In this document: one piece after another, positions 48,502-58,241 of the stretch
How positions within the stretch are numbered: the stretch's first letter is position 1
Layout: every line of letters starts with the position of its first letter
DNA from: Streptococcus infantis SK970
Lineage (GTDB): Bacteria > Bacillota > Bacilli > Lactobacillales > Streptococcaceae
Assembly (NCBI GenBank): GCA_000223255.2
Contig: AFUT01000001.1
Coordinates: 62,001 to 126,000, forward strand
DNA: 64,000 nucleotides
Direction of reading: 5' to 3'
Made by a program: the position numbers and the translations under genes
Notes under the pieces: generated by a model
The model's database searches: none
The model's input: the letters and a program-made list of their open reading frames with translations, nothing else
Told to the model about the DNA's origin: nothing

Positions 48502-49257
48502 ATGGTATCTGTAACACAACGTATCAAAGAAATCAACCAACCTCGAGGTGGCTACTTGCCCATCAAGTTATTTTCAGTGGAGCAGTTCGAAGATCACAGA
48601 GTTCTGAATCCTGTAGAGTCGGTATCTCCTAGTTTAGTGGGGATTTGTGTGGACTACTTGACCCGTTTTATGAAAGGGACAGAAGCCCGTGATGCTTTCA
48701 GAATTTCTCTCATGGGAGCTCAGATGGTGGGCATGGGAGACCTAGCAGAAGCACTTCTTGATTTGGTTACAGGATTGGATGATTTATCGATAGAAAGTGC
48801 TTGTCGTCTAGCGTCCTTTGATGTCGTTTTTCGTGCAGGGAAGCAGTATTATAAGCCTTTTGAGGAAATTATAGTAGATGCAGAAACGATAGAGAATATT
48901 TGTATCATGGTGGAGCGAAGCCTTTGTTTCTTTGATCTCTATGGTCCTTTGGTGAAAGATGGCTTTAACTTTCTTGGAGGTTATACAGATACGATTGACA
49001 AGGGTGATGGAGATTTTCTTACCAAGGATACATTATGGGATTTTAAGGTGACTAAAACAGCTCCTAATAAAGATCATACACTACAAGTCCTTGTATACTA
49101 TATCATGGGCTTACATTCCTTTGACCCTGACTTCCTTTCTATCGAAAATCTTGGATTTTATAACCCTCGAAAAAATATTGTTTATCAACTTCCAGTCTCT
49201 GATATTCCTTTGGACTTGATTCAAACAGTAGAAAGAGAAGTGATTGGCTATTCCTAA
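48502..49257 (+). CDS. RecB/Cas4-like PD-(D/E)XK family protein
   Basis: A 251-residue protein of no recognised name. Residues 165-200 contain, in order, an acidic GDGD (168-171), DFK (180-182) and QVLVYY (195-200), that is, D...DxK...QxxxY, the spacing of RecB-family nuclease motifs II, III and the QxxxY motif. The N-terminal 130 residues are helical and contain no known motif. Preceded by GGGAGAA. It lies between the Kiwa-like pair and hsdM and has a more host-like composition than kwaAB. It may cut or bind DNA, or be a nuclease-fold protein lacking activity. Confidence 0.6.
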   Translation: MVSVTQRIKEINQPRGGYLPIKLFSVEQFEDHRVLNPVESVSPSLVGICVDYLTRFMKGTEARDAFRISLMGAQMVGMGDLAEALLDLVTGLDDLSIESACRLASFDVVFRAGKQYYKPFEEIIVDAETIENICIMVERSLCFFDLYGPLVKDGFNFLGGYTDTIDKGDGDFLTKDTLWDFKVTKTAPNKDHTLQVLVYYIMGLHSFDPDFLSIENLGFYNPRKNIVYQLPVSDIPLDLIQTVEREVIGYS

Positions 49258-49303
49258 GCAACCACTTTTTGAAGAATATTTGTAAAACTTAGAAAGAAAC
49301 ACT

Positions 49304-50904
49304 ATGGAAACAACACAAACGTCCCAGTCGCTCTACCAAGCCCTGTGGAACTCAGCGGATGTTCTCCGCTCTAAGATGGATGCCAATGACTACAAGTCCT
49401 ATCTTTTGGGCATGGTCTTCTATAAGTATCTGTCAGACAAGATGCTCTTTTTCGTGGCGGAGACCATGGAAGAAGGGACGGATAGTCTTGAGGATGCCCT
49501 TGAGTCTATCGCAACTATTACGAGGATGCGGATACCCATGAGGATTTGGTCTCTGTCATGAATGATGAGCTCAACTATATCATCAAGCCAGACTTGACCT
49601 TTACGGCTCTGGTAGCTCGTGTCAATGAGGGGACTTTCCAGCTGGAAGACTTGGCTCAAGGTTTTCGTGATATTGAGCAGAGTGACGACCTCTATGAAAA
49701 TCTCTTTGAAGATATCGACCTCTACTCTAAAAAGCTAGGGGCAACTCCGCAAAAGCAAAACCAAACGGTGGCAGCGGTCATGAAAGAGTTGGCTGTGCTA
49801 GATGTAGCTGGTCATGCGGGTGATATGCTGGGGGATGCCTATGAGTATCTGATCGGTCAGTTTGCGACTGACTCGGGCAAGAAGGCTGGTGAGTTCTATA
49901 CGCCTCAGCCTGTTGCCAAGCTCATGACTCAGATTGCCTTTTTAGGTCGTGAAGACCAGGAAGGTTTTACCATCTATGATGCGACTATGGGGTCAGGCTC
50001 TCTCTTGCTCAATGCCAAGAAATACTCTCATAAACCGCAGACAGTCGTCTACTTTGGTCAGGAGCTCAATACTTCGACCTATAACCTAGCTCGGATGAAC
50101 ATGATTCTACACGGTGTTCCAGTTGAGAATCAATTCCTACACAATGCCGATACTTTAGATGAAGACTGGCCGACTCAAGAACCGACCAACTTTGACGGTG
50201 TTCTCATGAACCCACCATACTCTGCCAAGTGGTCAGCAAGCTCTGGATTCCTGAACGACCCTCGTTTCTCTCCTTTTGGGAAACTGGCGCCCCAGTCCAA
50301 GGCTGACTTTGCCTTCCTCCTACATGGATATTACCACCTCAAGCAAGATAATGGGGTCATGGCCATCGTCCTTCCACACGGTGTTCTCTTCCGTGGCAAT
50401 GCGGAAGGGACCATTCGTAAGGCCTTGTTAGAAGAAGGAGCTATTGATACGGTTATCGGTCTTCCTGCCAATATCTTCTTTAATACCAGCATTCCGACCA
50501 CGGTCATCATTCTCAAGAAGAACCGTACCAATCGTGATGTCTACTTTATCGATGCTTCTAAGGAGTTTGATAAGGGTAAAAACCAGAATATCATGACGGA
50601 TGCCCATATCGAGAAGATTCTGGAAGCCTACAAGTCTCGTGAGGAGATGGACAAGTTTGCCCATCTGGCAAGCTATGAAGAAATCGTCGAAAATGACTAT
50701 AACCTCAATATCCCTCGCTATGTAGATACCTTTGAGGAAGAAGAAGTAGAGCCACTGACAGACATCGTCAGCAAGATTAACGAGACAAATAAAGCTATCG
50801 AAAGCCAAACAGCATCATTACTTGAAATGCTCGGTCAACTCCACGGAACCACACTAGAAGCCGATGCTGAGCTCAAAGAGTTTTTGAAAAACTTTAAAGG
50901 GTGA
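49304..50904 (+). pseudogene. hsdM: Type I DNA methyltransferase subunit HsdM, frameshifted
   Basis: HsdM transfers methyl groups to adenine N6 at the site chosen by HsdS. SAM motif I is in DATMGSGSLLLNA, the catalytic NPPY is in LMNPPYSAKW, and FYTPQPVAKLM precedes motif I. The first 85 residues (N-terminal helical domain) are in one frame and the rest in another. One base is missing near 49502-49505 (GAGTCTATC, where GAGGTCTATC or similar would give EVYRNYYEDADTHEDLVSVM). Corrected length is 533 residues. The run is short, so this is less clearly a homopolymer error than the others. As read, methylation would be lost. Confidence 0.85.
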
Positions 50905-50985
50905 TGGGATTAATTTACTCGCTCATTTTATAAATACAACTTTGTTTCCGTATTTCCTGGGAACTAGTAGAAAGTTAGGAGAAAT

Positions 50986-51390
50986 ATGGAAAACAACAAC
51001 CAACGTGCCCTTTGTCAGCAACTCTGGGCGGGAAATAAATACCTTGTTTTGAGCCATTCCAGCAATGTTTACAAGGACATTCGCCAGTATCTCAAGCAAG
51101 AAGTGGTGGAGCTGAGTCAGGTTCAAGAGATGATTGACCGTGCCTGCCAGATTCCGGAACACAGGGGTCAGGTTTGCAATGCATTTCAGCATATTTGGGG
51201 CTATTTTAAAAAGCAAGCGACTGATGCTGAGCGCAAGGACTATATGCTCTTGCTGGATCGCTACCGCTTTGGTCAAGCTTCCAAGGAGGACTTGATTGCT
51301 CAGACGAGAGACTTGCTTGAGCGTTACCCAAATGCTTATCTGCAAGATTCTACCCTACTGAAAGGAGACTCCCATGAGACTTTGGCATGA
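50986..51390 (+). CDS. YbgA-like DUF1722 protein
   Basis: A 134-residue protein with the pattern LWAGNKYLVLSHSSNVYKDI, CNAFQHIWGYFKKQATDAER, YRFGQASKEDLI and NAYLQDSTLL, which matches the DUF1722/YbgA domain. YbgA is found with DNA-repair photolyase and DUF523 proteins in other bacteria, but its function is unsettled. It begins behind AGGAG 82 bases after hsdM. It overlaps the next gene by 17 bases, so the two are made together. Confidence 0.7.
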   Translation: MENNNQRALCQQLWAGNKYLVLSHSSNVYKDIRQYLKQEVVELSQVQEMIDRACQIPEHRGQVCNAFQHIWGYFKKQATDAERKDYMLLLDRYRFGQASKEDLIAQTRDLLERYPNAYLQDSTLLKGDSHETLA

Positions 51391-51739
51391 GGCTTTGATT
51401 TCACAACTTCCCCGTCCTCAGCTCTTGGGCCAACATCGAGAGTGCTGCGCCCTTCGTGGCAATGGCTGGGGCAGAAAGCATGCGACGGTTGACTATGTCT
51501 TTACCCACTCGCCCTATCGTCTCTATGCCTATCATCGTTTGATCATGGAGGAGATGGCTGACCGTGGCTACAATGTCAGTCCAGAGTGGCTGGACAAGAA
51601 CTACCGAGGCAAGACCTGCCCTCCTTATCAAGACTTAGCAGAGGAAAAGCTGAAAAGTCCTATCTATAGCGAACATGATGCTAGCTACTATGAGGAGTGT
51701 CTGGCAAATCTCCGTGAGAAGGGGATAGAACTGGAGTAA
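51374..51739 (+). CDS. TIGR02328-type protein related to pyrimidine-dimer DNA glycosylase
   Basis: A 121-residue protein starting MRLWHEALISQLPRPQLLGQ with HRECCALRGNGWGRKHATVDYV and later CPPYQDLAEEKL. This resembles the Pyr_excise/TIGR02328 family related to phage T4 endonuclease V, which removes UV dimers. The start (MRLW) is typical of that family. The upstream partner is a DUF1722 protein, and a joint role in DNA repair is suggested only by the pairing. It overlaps the preceding gene by 17 bases and has AAAGGAG before its ATG. Confidence 0.72.
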   Translation: MRLWHEALISQLPRPQLLGQHRECCALRGNGWGRKHATVDYVFTHSPYRLYAYHRLIMEEMADRGYNVSPEWLDKNYRGKTCPPYQDLAEEKLKSPIYSEHDASYYEECLANLREKGIELE

Positions 51740-51797
51740 GAATAAGGATTAGCTCCAATTTATAATTCTTTTCGTAATTTTTTCGAATAATAAAAAT

Positions 51798-51982
51798 GAG
51801 AGAGTGGGACAGAAATCGGTAATTCGTTAGAATTCGATTTCGTCGTCCCACCTCCGCACAGTTGAGTAGGGCTGTAAAAGCTGATGAAATCAGCGTAGTA
51901 GAGTCCACTCAACCACTGCGCCTTGCTCGACAATCCATAGAAAATTGAGAGGCTAGGACTTTTGTCCCAGCCTCTTCTTTTT
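51798..51982. repeat. SPRITE-like repeat, copy 2
   Basis: Nearly identical to the copy at 24771: the first 130 bases differ little, and differences collect at AGAGTCCAC for AGAGCCCAC and CATAGAAAATT for CAAAGGCAATT. It again ends in GAGGCTAGGAC, TTTT, GTCCCAGCCTC with T residues. It may serve as terminator for the upstream DUF1722/TIGR02328 genes. Confidence 0.75.
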
Positions 51983-52032
51983 ATAAATATTTGGATTTAC
52001 TTTTAATAAGTTTTGTATTCTATTTAAAGGAC

Positions 52033-52198
52033 AAGTGCGAACGAAGTGAGCTTTTAGGGGATATTTCCCGCTATAGTGGTATTCTAGATAATAATTTTTC
52101 ATTATCTAGAACGGGATTTTTGAGACACTCTGGCTCAAAAATTAGGGATGAAATTACGAAGTAATTTGCTCCCGTCCGCACTTTCTAAGGGAAATATC
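52033..52198. ncRNA. Structured multi-helix intergenic element
   Basis: An unusually dense set of inverted repeats. AAGTGCG (52033-52039) with ACG pairs to CGT...CGCACTT (173-183 of the 52 kb block); GATATTTCCC (52060-52069) with GGGAAATATC (52189-52198); a perfect 11-bp hairpin at 52082-52111 (TTCTAGATAAT/ATTATCTAGAA); ACGGGA with TCCCGT (52111-52116/52170-52175); hairpin ATTTTTGAG/CTCAAAAAT (52116-52124/52134-52142); and AAATTAC-GAA-GTAATTT (52151-52167). The two long-range arms cross, so either a pseudoknot or alternative folds is possible. Not a known family to me; either a structured RNA or a small mobile element. Confidence 0.5.
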
Positions 52199-52317
52199 AG
52201 AATTACAAAAGACAACCAACCTATAGTCTTTTCTAATAACAAGCCATAGTCAACTTTCGGATTACTGGAATTTTACAAAAAATGTAGCAACCTTAAAAGG
52301 CTATCAATCCATACCTA

Positions 52318-52356
52318 TCAAAGGATTTGGAGAATCTTCTCCGAATCCTTTTTTAT
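52318..52356 (+). terminator. Terminator upstream of the metE regulatory region
   Basis: AAGGATTTGGAGA, loop ATCT, TCTCCGAATCCTT followed by T6. It isolates metE from upstream transcription. Confidence 0.8.
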
Positions 52357-52370
52357 GCCTCAAAAAATGG

Positions 52371-52387
52371 TATAGTTTCAAACTATA
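52371..52387. promoter_or_regulatory. MET-box operator for MtaR/MetR upstream of metE
   Basis: TATAGTTTCAAACTATA is a perfect 8-1-8 inverted repeat identical to the streptococcal MET-box described for LysR-type methionine regulators (TATAGTTTnAAACTATA). It is 83 bases before the metE start, with TAAGAT (52433-52438) as a plausible -10. MetE-metF should be induced under methionine limitation. Confidence 0.85.
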
Positions 52388-52469
52388 TCAAAGCCTAATT
52401 TTTTACAATTATACAGACGCTTTCTTTTCTGTTAAGATAGTTTCAACAACAATTTTTGGAGGACAAAAC

Positions 52470-54719
52470 ATGTCAACTACAATTATCGGTTTCCCTCGTT
52501 TGGGTGAATTCCGCGAATTAAAATTTACAACTGAAAAATACTTTAGAAAAGAAATCTCAGAAGAAGAACTTTTGGCTGCTGCGAAAGAATTGCGTGCAAA
52601 ACACTGGAACATCGTCAAAGAAAAAGGCATCACTGAAATCCCATCAAATGACTTTTCTCACTATGACAACTTCCTTGATGCTGCCTTCCTTTTCAACGTA
52701 GTTCCTGCATCTGTTCAAAACTTGGACTTGTCAGATCTTGAACGCTACTTTGCTTTGGGACGTGGTTACCAAGGTGAAAAAGGGGATGTTCGTGCCCTCC
52801 CGATGAAGAAATGGTTCAACACAAACTACCACTATATCGTTCCAAAATTTGAAAAAGACACTCAAGTAAAATTGGCTGGTCACAAGATCTTTGATGAGTT
52901 CCAAGAAGCTAAAGAATTGGGTCTTAACACTCGTCCTGTCCTTGTCGGTCCATTCACTTTCCTTCAATTGTCAGACTTTGAAGAAGGTGTGAAAGCAGAA
53001 GACTTCGTAGACAGCTTAGTAGCTGCTTACCAAGAAGTTTTTGCAAAATTGTCTGAACTTGGTGCAACTCGTATCCAACTCGACGAAGCTGCTCTTGTCA
53101 AAGACTTGACAGAAGAAGAAAAAGCACTCTTCTTGAACATCTACAACAAACTTTTGGCTGACAAAAAAGGTCTTGAAGTCTTGCTTCAAACATACTTCGG
53201 TGACGTTCGTGACGTTTACGCTGACCTTGTGAAATTGCCAGTAGATGCGATCGGTCTTGACTTCGTTGAAGGCAAGAAAACTCTTGAACTCGTAAAAGGC
53301 GGGTTCCCAGCTGACAAGACTCTTTATGCAGGTATTGTCAATGGTAAGAACATCTGGCGCAACAACTACGAAAAGAGCTTGGCTATTCTTGAGCAAATCC
53401 CAGCTGAAAACATCGTTTTGACAAGCTCATGCTCACTTCTTCATGTACCATTTACAACAGCTAACGAAGACTTTGAACCAGCTATCTTGAACCACTTTGC
53501 ATTTGCAGTTGAAAAATTGGATGAAATCCGTGACTTGGATGCTATCCGCAACGGTCAAGGTGCAGAAGCTCTTGCAGCAAACAAAGAACTCTTTGCGACT
53601 GAACGTGTTGGTGAAAATGCTGAACTTCGTGCACGTATCGCTGGATTGACTGACGCAGACTACACTCGTTTGCCAGCCTTTGCAGAACGTGAAGCAATCC
53701 AAGAAGAAGCTTTCAAACTTCCAGCTCTTCCAACAACAACAATCGGTTCATTCCCTCAAACTAAGGAAGTTCGTGCTAAACGTTTGGCCTTCCGTAAGGG
53801 TGAATTGTCACAAGAAGAATACGATGCCTTCCTTGCTGAGACTATCGATGAATGGATCAAATGGCAAGAAGAAGTTGGATTTGACGTGCTTGTTCACGGT
53901 GAATTCGAACGTAATGACATGGTTGAGTACTTCGGTCAAAACTTGTCAGGTTACCTCTTCTCTAAAAACGGTTGGGTACAATCATACGGTATGCGTGGGG
54001 TTAAACCACCAATCATCTGGGGAGATGTTACTCGTCTCAACCCAATCACTGTCAAATGGTCTAGCTACGCACAAAGCCGTACGGACAAACCTGTTAAAGG
54101 GATGTTGACTGGACCTGTTACCATCCTTAACTGGTCATTCCCACGGGAAGACATCTCTATCAAGGATTCTACTCTTCAAATCGCTCTTGCAATCAAGGAT
54201 GAAGTTCTTGACCTTGAAGCTGCAGGCGTGAAAATCATCCAAATCGACGAGGCTGCTCTTCGTGAGAAATTGCCACTTCGTCGTAGCGACTGGTACGAAG
54301 ATTACCTTGACTGGGCTATTCCAGCCTTCCGTTTGGTACACTCAACAGTAGCACCAGACACACAAATTCACACTCACATGTGTTACTCAGAATTTACAGA
54401 TATCATCCCAGCTATCGACAACTTGGATGCAGACGTTATCTCATTTGAAGCTAGCCGTTCAAACCTTGAAATCTTGGACGAACTCAAAGCGAAAAACTTC
54501 CAAACAGAAGTTGGACCTGGGGTTTACGATATCCACTCACCTCGTGTGCCTAACGAAGGCGAAATCGACCACACCATCGAAGCAATCCTTGCGAAAGTTC
54601 CAAGCAGAAAAGTTTGGATCAACCCTGACTGTGGTCTGAAAACACGTGGTATTCCAGAAACGAAAGAAAGCTTGATCCGCCTTGTAGAAGCTGCGAAAGC
54701 TGCGCGTGAGAAATTGTAA
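52470..54719 (+). CDS. metE: Cobalamin-independent methionine synthase
   Basis: MetE transfers a methyl group from 5-methyltetrahydropteroyl-triglutamate to homocysteine. This 749-residue protein has N- and C-terminal barrels; the C-terminal half holds the zinc ligands in THMCYSEF and [10 protein letters not shown] plus an acidic residue, and the folate-binding motif [11 protein letters not shown]. It has GGAGG upstream of ATG. metF follows 63 bases later; the upstream MET-box controls both. Confidence 0.97.
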   Translation: MSTTIIGFPRLGEFRELKFTTEKYFRKEISEEELLAAAKELRAKHWNIVKEKGITEIPSNDFSHYDNFLDAAFLFNVVPASVQNLDLSDLERYFALGRGYQGEKGDVRALPMKKWFNTNYHYIVPKFEKDTQVKLAGHKIFDEFQEAKELGLNTRPVLVGPFTFLQLSDFEEGVKAEDFVDSLVAAYQEVFAKLSELGATRIQLDEAALVKDLTEEEKALFLNIYNKLLADKKGLEVLLQTYFGDVRDVYADLVKLPVDAIGLDFVEGKKTLELVKGGFPADKTLYAGIVNGKNIWRNNYEKSLAILEQIPAENIVLTSSCSLLHVPFTTANEDFEPAILNHFAFAVEKLDEIRDLDAIRNGQGAEALAANKELFATERVGENAELRARIAGLTDADYTRLPAFAEREAIQEEAFKLPALPTTTIGSFPQTKEVRAKRLAFRKGELSQEEYDAFLAETIDEWIKWQEEVGFDVLVHGEFERNDMVEYFGQNLSGYLFSKNGWVQSYGMRGVKPPIIWGDVTRLNPITVKWSSYAQSRTDKPVKGMLTGPVTILNWSFPREDISIKDSTLQIALAIKDEVLDLEAAGVKIIQIDEAALREKLPLRRSDWYEDYLDWAIPAFRLVHSTVAPDTQIHTHMCYSEFTDIIPAIDNLDADVISFEASRSNLEILDELKAKNFQTEVGPGVYDIHSPRVPNEGEIDHTIEAILAKVPSRKVWINPDCGLKTRGIPETKESLIRLVEAAKAAREKL

Positions 54720-54782
54720 GAAAAGACAATTCTCTATACATGGTTGATCAGTAAGAAATCAATTAGAAAAAGGTTATTACAT

Positions 54783-55643
54783 ATGTCGCGTCAAACACCG
54801 TCACTCTCATTTGAAGTTTTCCCTCCCAACCCATCAGTAGGCAATGACAAAATTATTGCAGCTCTGAAAGACATGCAGGGCTTGGCACCACACTTCATCA
54901 GTGTAACTGCCAGCAATAATAAATTTAATATCAAAGAGACGACGGTTCGTTTGGCAGACTATATCCAAAATGACTTGGAGATTCCGACCATTGCTCACTT
55001 GCCAGCTATCTACTTAACTAAGGATAAGGTGGCTGAGACCATTGCGGATTTGGATAAAGTTGGTGTTCAGAAAATCTTGGCTTTGCGTGGGGATATCATT
55101 CCAGGTGTTGAGCCACAGAAGGATTTCCGTTACGCCACAGACTTGATTGAGTTTATCAATGAACAGGCACCGCATTTTGATATTATTGGAGCTTGTTATC
55201 CAGAAGGGCACCCTGATTCGCCAAACCAGATCTCGGATATTCAAAATCTCAAAAGAAAAGTGGATGCAGGATGTTCAAGCCTTGTCACTCAGCTTTTCTT
55301 TGACAATGAGCGTTTCTACGATTTCCAGGACAAATGCACCTTGGCTGGGATTGATGTTCCCATTCATGCAGGGATCATGCCAATCCTCAATCGTAACCAA
55401 GCGCTTCGTCTCTTGAAGACTTGTGAGAATATCCATCTCCCACGTAAATTTAAGGCTATCTTGGACAAGTATGAGAATGACCCTGAGTCACTCAGAGCAG
55501 CAGGACTTGCCTATGCAGTAGACCAAATCGTGGACTTGGTAACACAAGATGTAGCAGGAGTACATCTCTACACCATGAACAATGCAGACACTGCTCAGTA
55601 CATCCACCAAGCAACCCATGCCTTGTTCAATCACCAACCTTAA
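54783..55643 (+). CDS. metF: Methylenetetrahydrofolate reductase
   Basis: MetF reduces 5,10-methylene-THF to 5-methyl-THF, the methyl donor for MetE. The 286-residue TIM-barrel protein begins SRQTPSLSFEVFPPN and carries FVSVT-like and ACYPEGHPDS motifs with the FAD-binding region LTLRGD-like ILALRGDIIPG. ATG 54783 has AAAGG upstream. The open frame extends back to 54744, but that start has no RBS. It ends before a terminator and pnp. Confidence 0.95.
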   Translation: MSRQTPSLSFEVFPPNPSVGNDKIIAALKDMQGLAPHFISVTASNNKFNIKETTVRLADYIQNDLEIPTIAHLPAIYLTKDKVAETIADLDKVGVQKILALRGDIIPGVEPQKDFRYATDLIEFINEQAPHFDIIGACYPEGHPDSPNQISDIQNLKRKVDAGCSSLVTQLFFDNERFYDFQDKCTLAGIDVPIHAGIMPILNRNQALRLLKTCENIHLPRKFKAILDKYENDPESLRAAGLAYAVDQIVDLVTQDVAGVHLYTMNNADTAQYIHQATHALFNHQP

Positions 55644-55656
55644 AATAATCAAAAGC

Positions 55657-55696
55657 AAACCATTCTTCTTTTCATAGCAGAATGGTTCCTTTTTTA
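55657..55696 (+). terminator. Terminator after metF
   Basis: AACCATTCT pairs with AGAATGGTT across an 12-base loop and is followed by CCT6, closing the metEF unit. Confidence 0.8.
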
Positions 55697-55726
55697 TAGA
55701 AAAGACCGTACTTTTTAAGAAAAATA

Positions 55727-56004
55727 TGATAAAATAGACTCTGTACGTACTTGATACAAAGATGAGGGTATAAACGATATTTAAGCAGTCTTAATCCTAT
55801 GTCAAAGAGATGTAAGTTAAAGAATCAGATCTAAAGTAATTTCGGAGTTGAACACGGGCTAAATCCCTAGTGAAAAAGATAGATTTCCTGATGTGCATCG
55901 CACACTACGTCAATCTCCTATTTTCATACGGGATTCTTAACGCCCTTTGTATCCTGATTTTTGTAGGCAAGGCGTATAATTTTATCAATCCAAAGGGGAT
56001 TAAA
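55727..56004 (+). promoter_or_regulatory. pnp promoter and long 5' leader
   Basis: An extended -10, TGATAAAAT (55727-55735), begins a leader of about 260 bases before the pnp start. The last 135 bases are open in the pnp frame from GTG 55870, encoding a hydrophobic stretch ([19 protein letters not shown]). No RBS is seen there, so an N-terminal extension is unlikely. Long pnp leaders are often targets of autoregulation by RNase III and PNPase, but I cannot see the fold. Confidence 0.5.
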
Positions 56005-58227
56005 ATGACAAAACATGTGTTTCAAACGACTTTTGCGGGTCGTGAGTTGATCGTAGAGACTGGTCAGGTTGCTAAGCAAGCAAATGGCTCTGTTGTGGTG
56101 CGTTACGGTGAGTCAACTGTCTTGACTGCTGCCGTTATGTCTAAGAAGATGGCAACTGGGGATTTCTTCCCGCTTCAAGTCAACTACGAAGAAAAAATGT
56201 ATGCAGCTGGGAAGTTTCCTGGTGGCTTTATGAAACGTGAAGGGCGTCCTTCAACAGATGCGACATTGACAGCGCGTTTGATTGACCGTCCAATTCGTCC
56301 AATGTTTGCGGAAGGTTTCCGTAACGAAGTGCAAGTCATCAATACTGTTCTTTCTTACGATGAAAATGCATCTGCACCAATGGCAGCTATGTTTGGTTCA
56401 TCATTGGCACTTTCTATCTCAGATATTCCGTTTGACGGACCAATCGCTGGGGTACAAGTAGGTTATGTTGATGGTCAAATCATCATCAACCCTACTCAAG
56501 AACAAGCAGAGCAATCGCTTCTTGAATTGACAGTAGCAGGTACGAAGCACGCTATCAACATGGTAGAGTCTGGTGCCAAAGAATTGTCAGAAGAAATCAT
56601 GTTGGAAGCTCTTCTCAAAGGACATGAAGCCGTTAAAGAATTGATTGCCTTCCAAGAAGAAATCGTTGCGGCAGTTGGTAAAGAAAAAGCAGAAGTAGAA
56701 TTGCTTCATGTAGATGCTGACTTGCAAGCTGAAATCATCGCAGCCTACAACAGTGACCTTCAAAAAGCGGTCCAAGTAGAAGAAAAATTGGCTCGTGAAG
56801 CTGCAACTCAGGCAGTGAAAGACCAAGTCACAGCAGTTTACGAAGAAAAATATGCAGACCACGAAGAATTTGACCGTATCATGCGTGATGTAGCTGAAAT
56901 CTTGGAACAAATGGAACACGCAGAAGTGCGCCGTTTGATCACAGAAGACAAGGTTCGTCCTGATGGTCGTAAGGTCGATGAAATCCGTCCTTTGGATGCG
57001 GTTGTTGACTTCCTTCCCCGTGTGCACGGTTCAGGTCTCTTTACTCGTGGACAAACTCAGGCTCTTTCTATCTTGACTTTGGCGCCAATGGGTGAAACTC
57101 AAATCATCGATGGTTTGGATCCAGAGTACAAGAAACGCTTTATGCACCACTATAACTTCCCTCAATACTCTGTAGGGGAAACTGGACGTTACGGTGCTCC
57201 TGGTCGTCGCGAAATTGGTCACGGTGCTCTTGGCGAGCGTGCTCTTGCTCAAGTCTTGCCAAGCTTGGAAGAATTCCCATACGCTATCCGTTTGGTAGCA
57301 GAAGTCTTGGAATCAAACGGTTCTTCATCTCAAGCCTCTATCTGTGCCGGCACTCTTGCCCTTATGGCTGGTGGTGTGCCAATCAAGGCACCAGTAGCAG
57401 GAATTGCTATGGGTCTCATCTCAGATGGCAACAACTATACAGTATTGACAGATATCCAAGGTTTGGAAGACCACTTTGGAGATATGGACTTCAAGGTTGC
57501 AGGTACGCGTGATGGGATTACAGCCCTTCAAATGGATATCAAGATCCAAGGGATCACTGCTGAAATCTTGACTGAGGCGCTTGCTCAAGCCAAGAAAGCT
57601 CGTTTTGAAATCCTTGATGTGATTGAAGCAACCATTCCAGAAGTTCGTCCAGAATTGTCTCCAACTGCTCCGAAAATTGATACCATTAAGATTGATGTGG
57701 ACAAGATTAAGATTGTCATCGGTAAGGGTGGAGAAACCATCGACAAGATCATCGCTGAAACAGGCGTTAAGATTGATATCGACGAAGAAGGAAATGTTTC
57801 TATCTACTCTAGTGACCAAGCTGCGATTAATCGTGCTAAAGAAATCATTGCTGGTTTGGTTCGTGAAGCGAAAGTGGACGAAGTCTACCATGCAAAAGTG
57901 GTGCGTATCGAGAAATTTGGTGCCTTTGTCAACCTCTTTGACAAGACAGATGCCCTCGTACACATCTCTGAAATGGCTTGGACTCGTACTAATAATGTAG
58001 AAGATTTAGTTCAAATTGGTGATTTTGTAGATGTGAAGGTTATTAAGATTGATGAAAAAGGTCGTGTAGATGCTTCTATGAAGGCACTCTTGCCACGTCC
58101 GCCAAAACCTGAACGTTCAGAAGAAAAAGGGGATAAAGGTCATCGTCATGGCGATCGTCCTCGTCACCACCACAAGGACCACAAACCTAAGAAAGAAACT
58201 ACAGAAACACCAAAAGACTCAGAATAA
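56005..58227 (+). CDS. pnp: Polyribonucleotide nucleotidyltransferase (PNPase)
   Basis: PNPase degrades RNA 3' to 5' by phosphorolysis and functions in mRNA decay. The 740-residue protein begins [20 protein letters not shown], contains two RNase PH domains joined by a helical linker, a KH domain ([14 protein letters not shown]) and an S1 domain ([16 protein letters not shown]), and ends with a basic His-rich tail. The start ATG 56005 has AAAGGGG upstream, matching the streptococcal protein. The next gene cysE begins 14 bases later, so they may be cotranscribed. Confidence 0.96.
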   Translation: MTKHVFQTTFAGRELIVETGQVAKQANGSVVVRYGESTVLTAAVMSKKMATGDFFPLQVNYEEKMYAAGKFPGGFMKREGRPSTDATLTARLIDRPIRPMFAEGFRNEVQVINTVLSYDENASAPMAAMFGSSLALSISDIPFDGPIAGVQVGYVDGQIIINPTQEQAEQSLLELTVAGTKHAINMVESGAKELSEEIMLEALLKGHEAVKELIAFQEEIVAAVGKEKAEVELLHVDADLQAEIIAAYNSDLQKAVQVEEKLAREAATQAVKDQVTAVYEEKYADHEEFDRIMRDVAEILEQMEHAEVRRLITEDKVRPDGRKVDEIRPLDAVVDFLPRVHGSGLFTRGQTQALSILTLAPMGETQIIDGLDPEYKKRFMHHYNFPQYSVGETGRYGAPGRREIGHGALGERALAQVLPSLEEFPYAIRLVAEVLESNGSSSQASICAGTLALMAGGVPIKAPVAGIAMGLISDGNNYTVLTDIQGLEDHFGDMDFKVAGTRDGITALQMDIKIQGITAEILTEALAQAKKARFEILDVIEATIPEVRPELSPTAPKIDTIKIDVDKIKIVIGKGGETIDKIIAETGVKIDIDEEGNVSIYSSDQAAINRAKEIIAGLVREAKVDEVYHAKVVRIEKFGAFVNLFDKTDALVHISEMAWTRTNNVEDLVQIGDFVDVKVIKIDEKGRVDASMKALLPRPPKPERSEEKGDKGHRHGDRPRHHHKDHKPKKETTETPKDSE

Positions 58228-58241
58228 GAAAGGAGAAATGT

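Noticed and set aside
55870-56004. N-terminal extension of PNPase from GTG 55870
   Set aside because: No ribosome binding site and no resemblance to known PNPase N-termini; ATG 56005 with AAAGGGG gives the normal protein.
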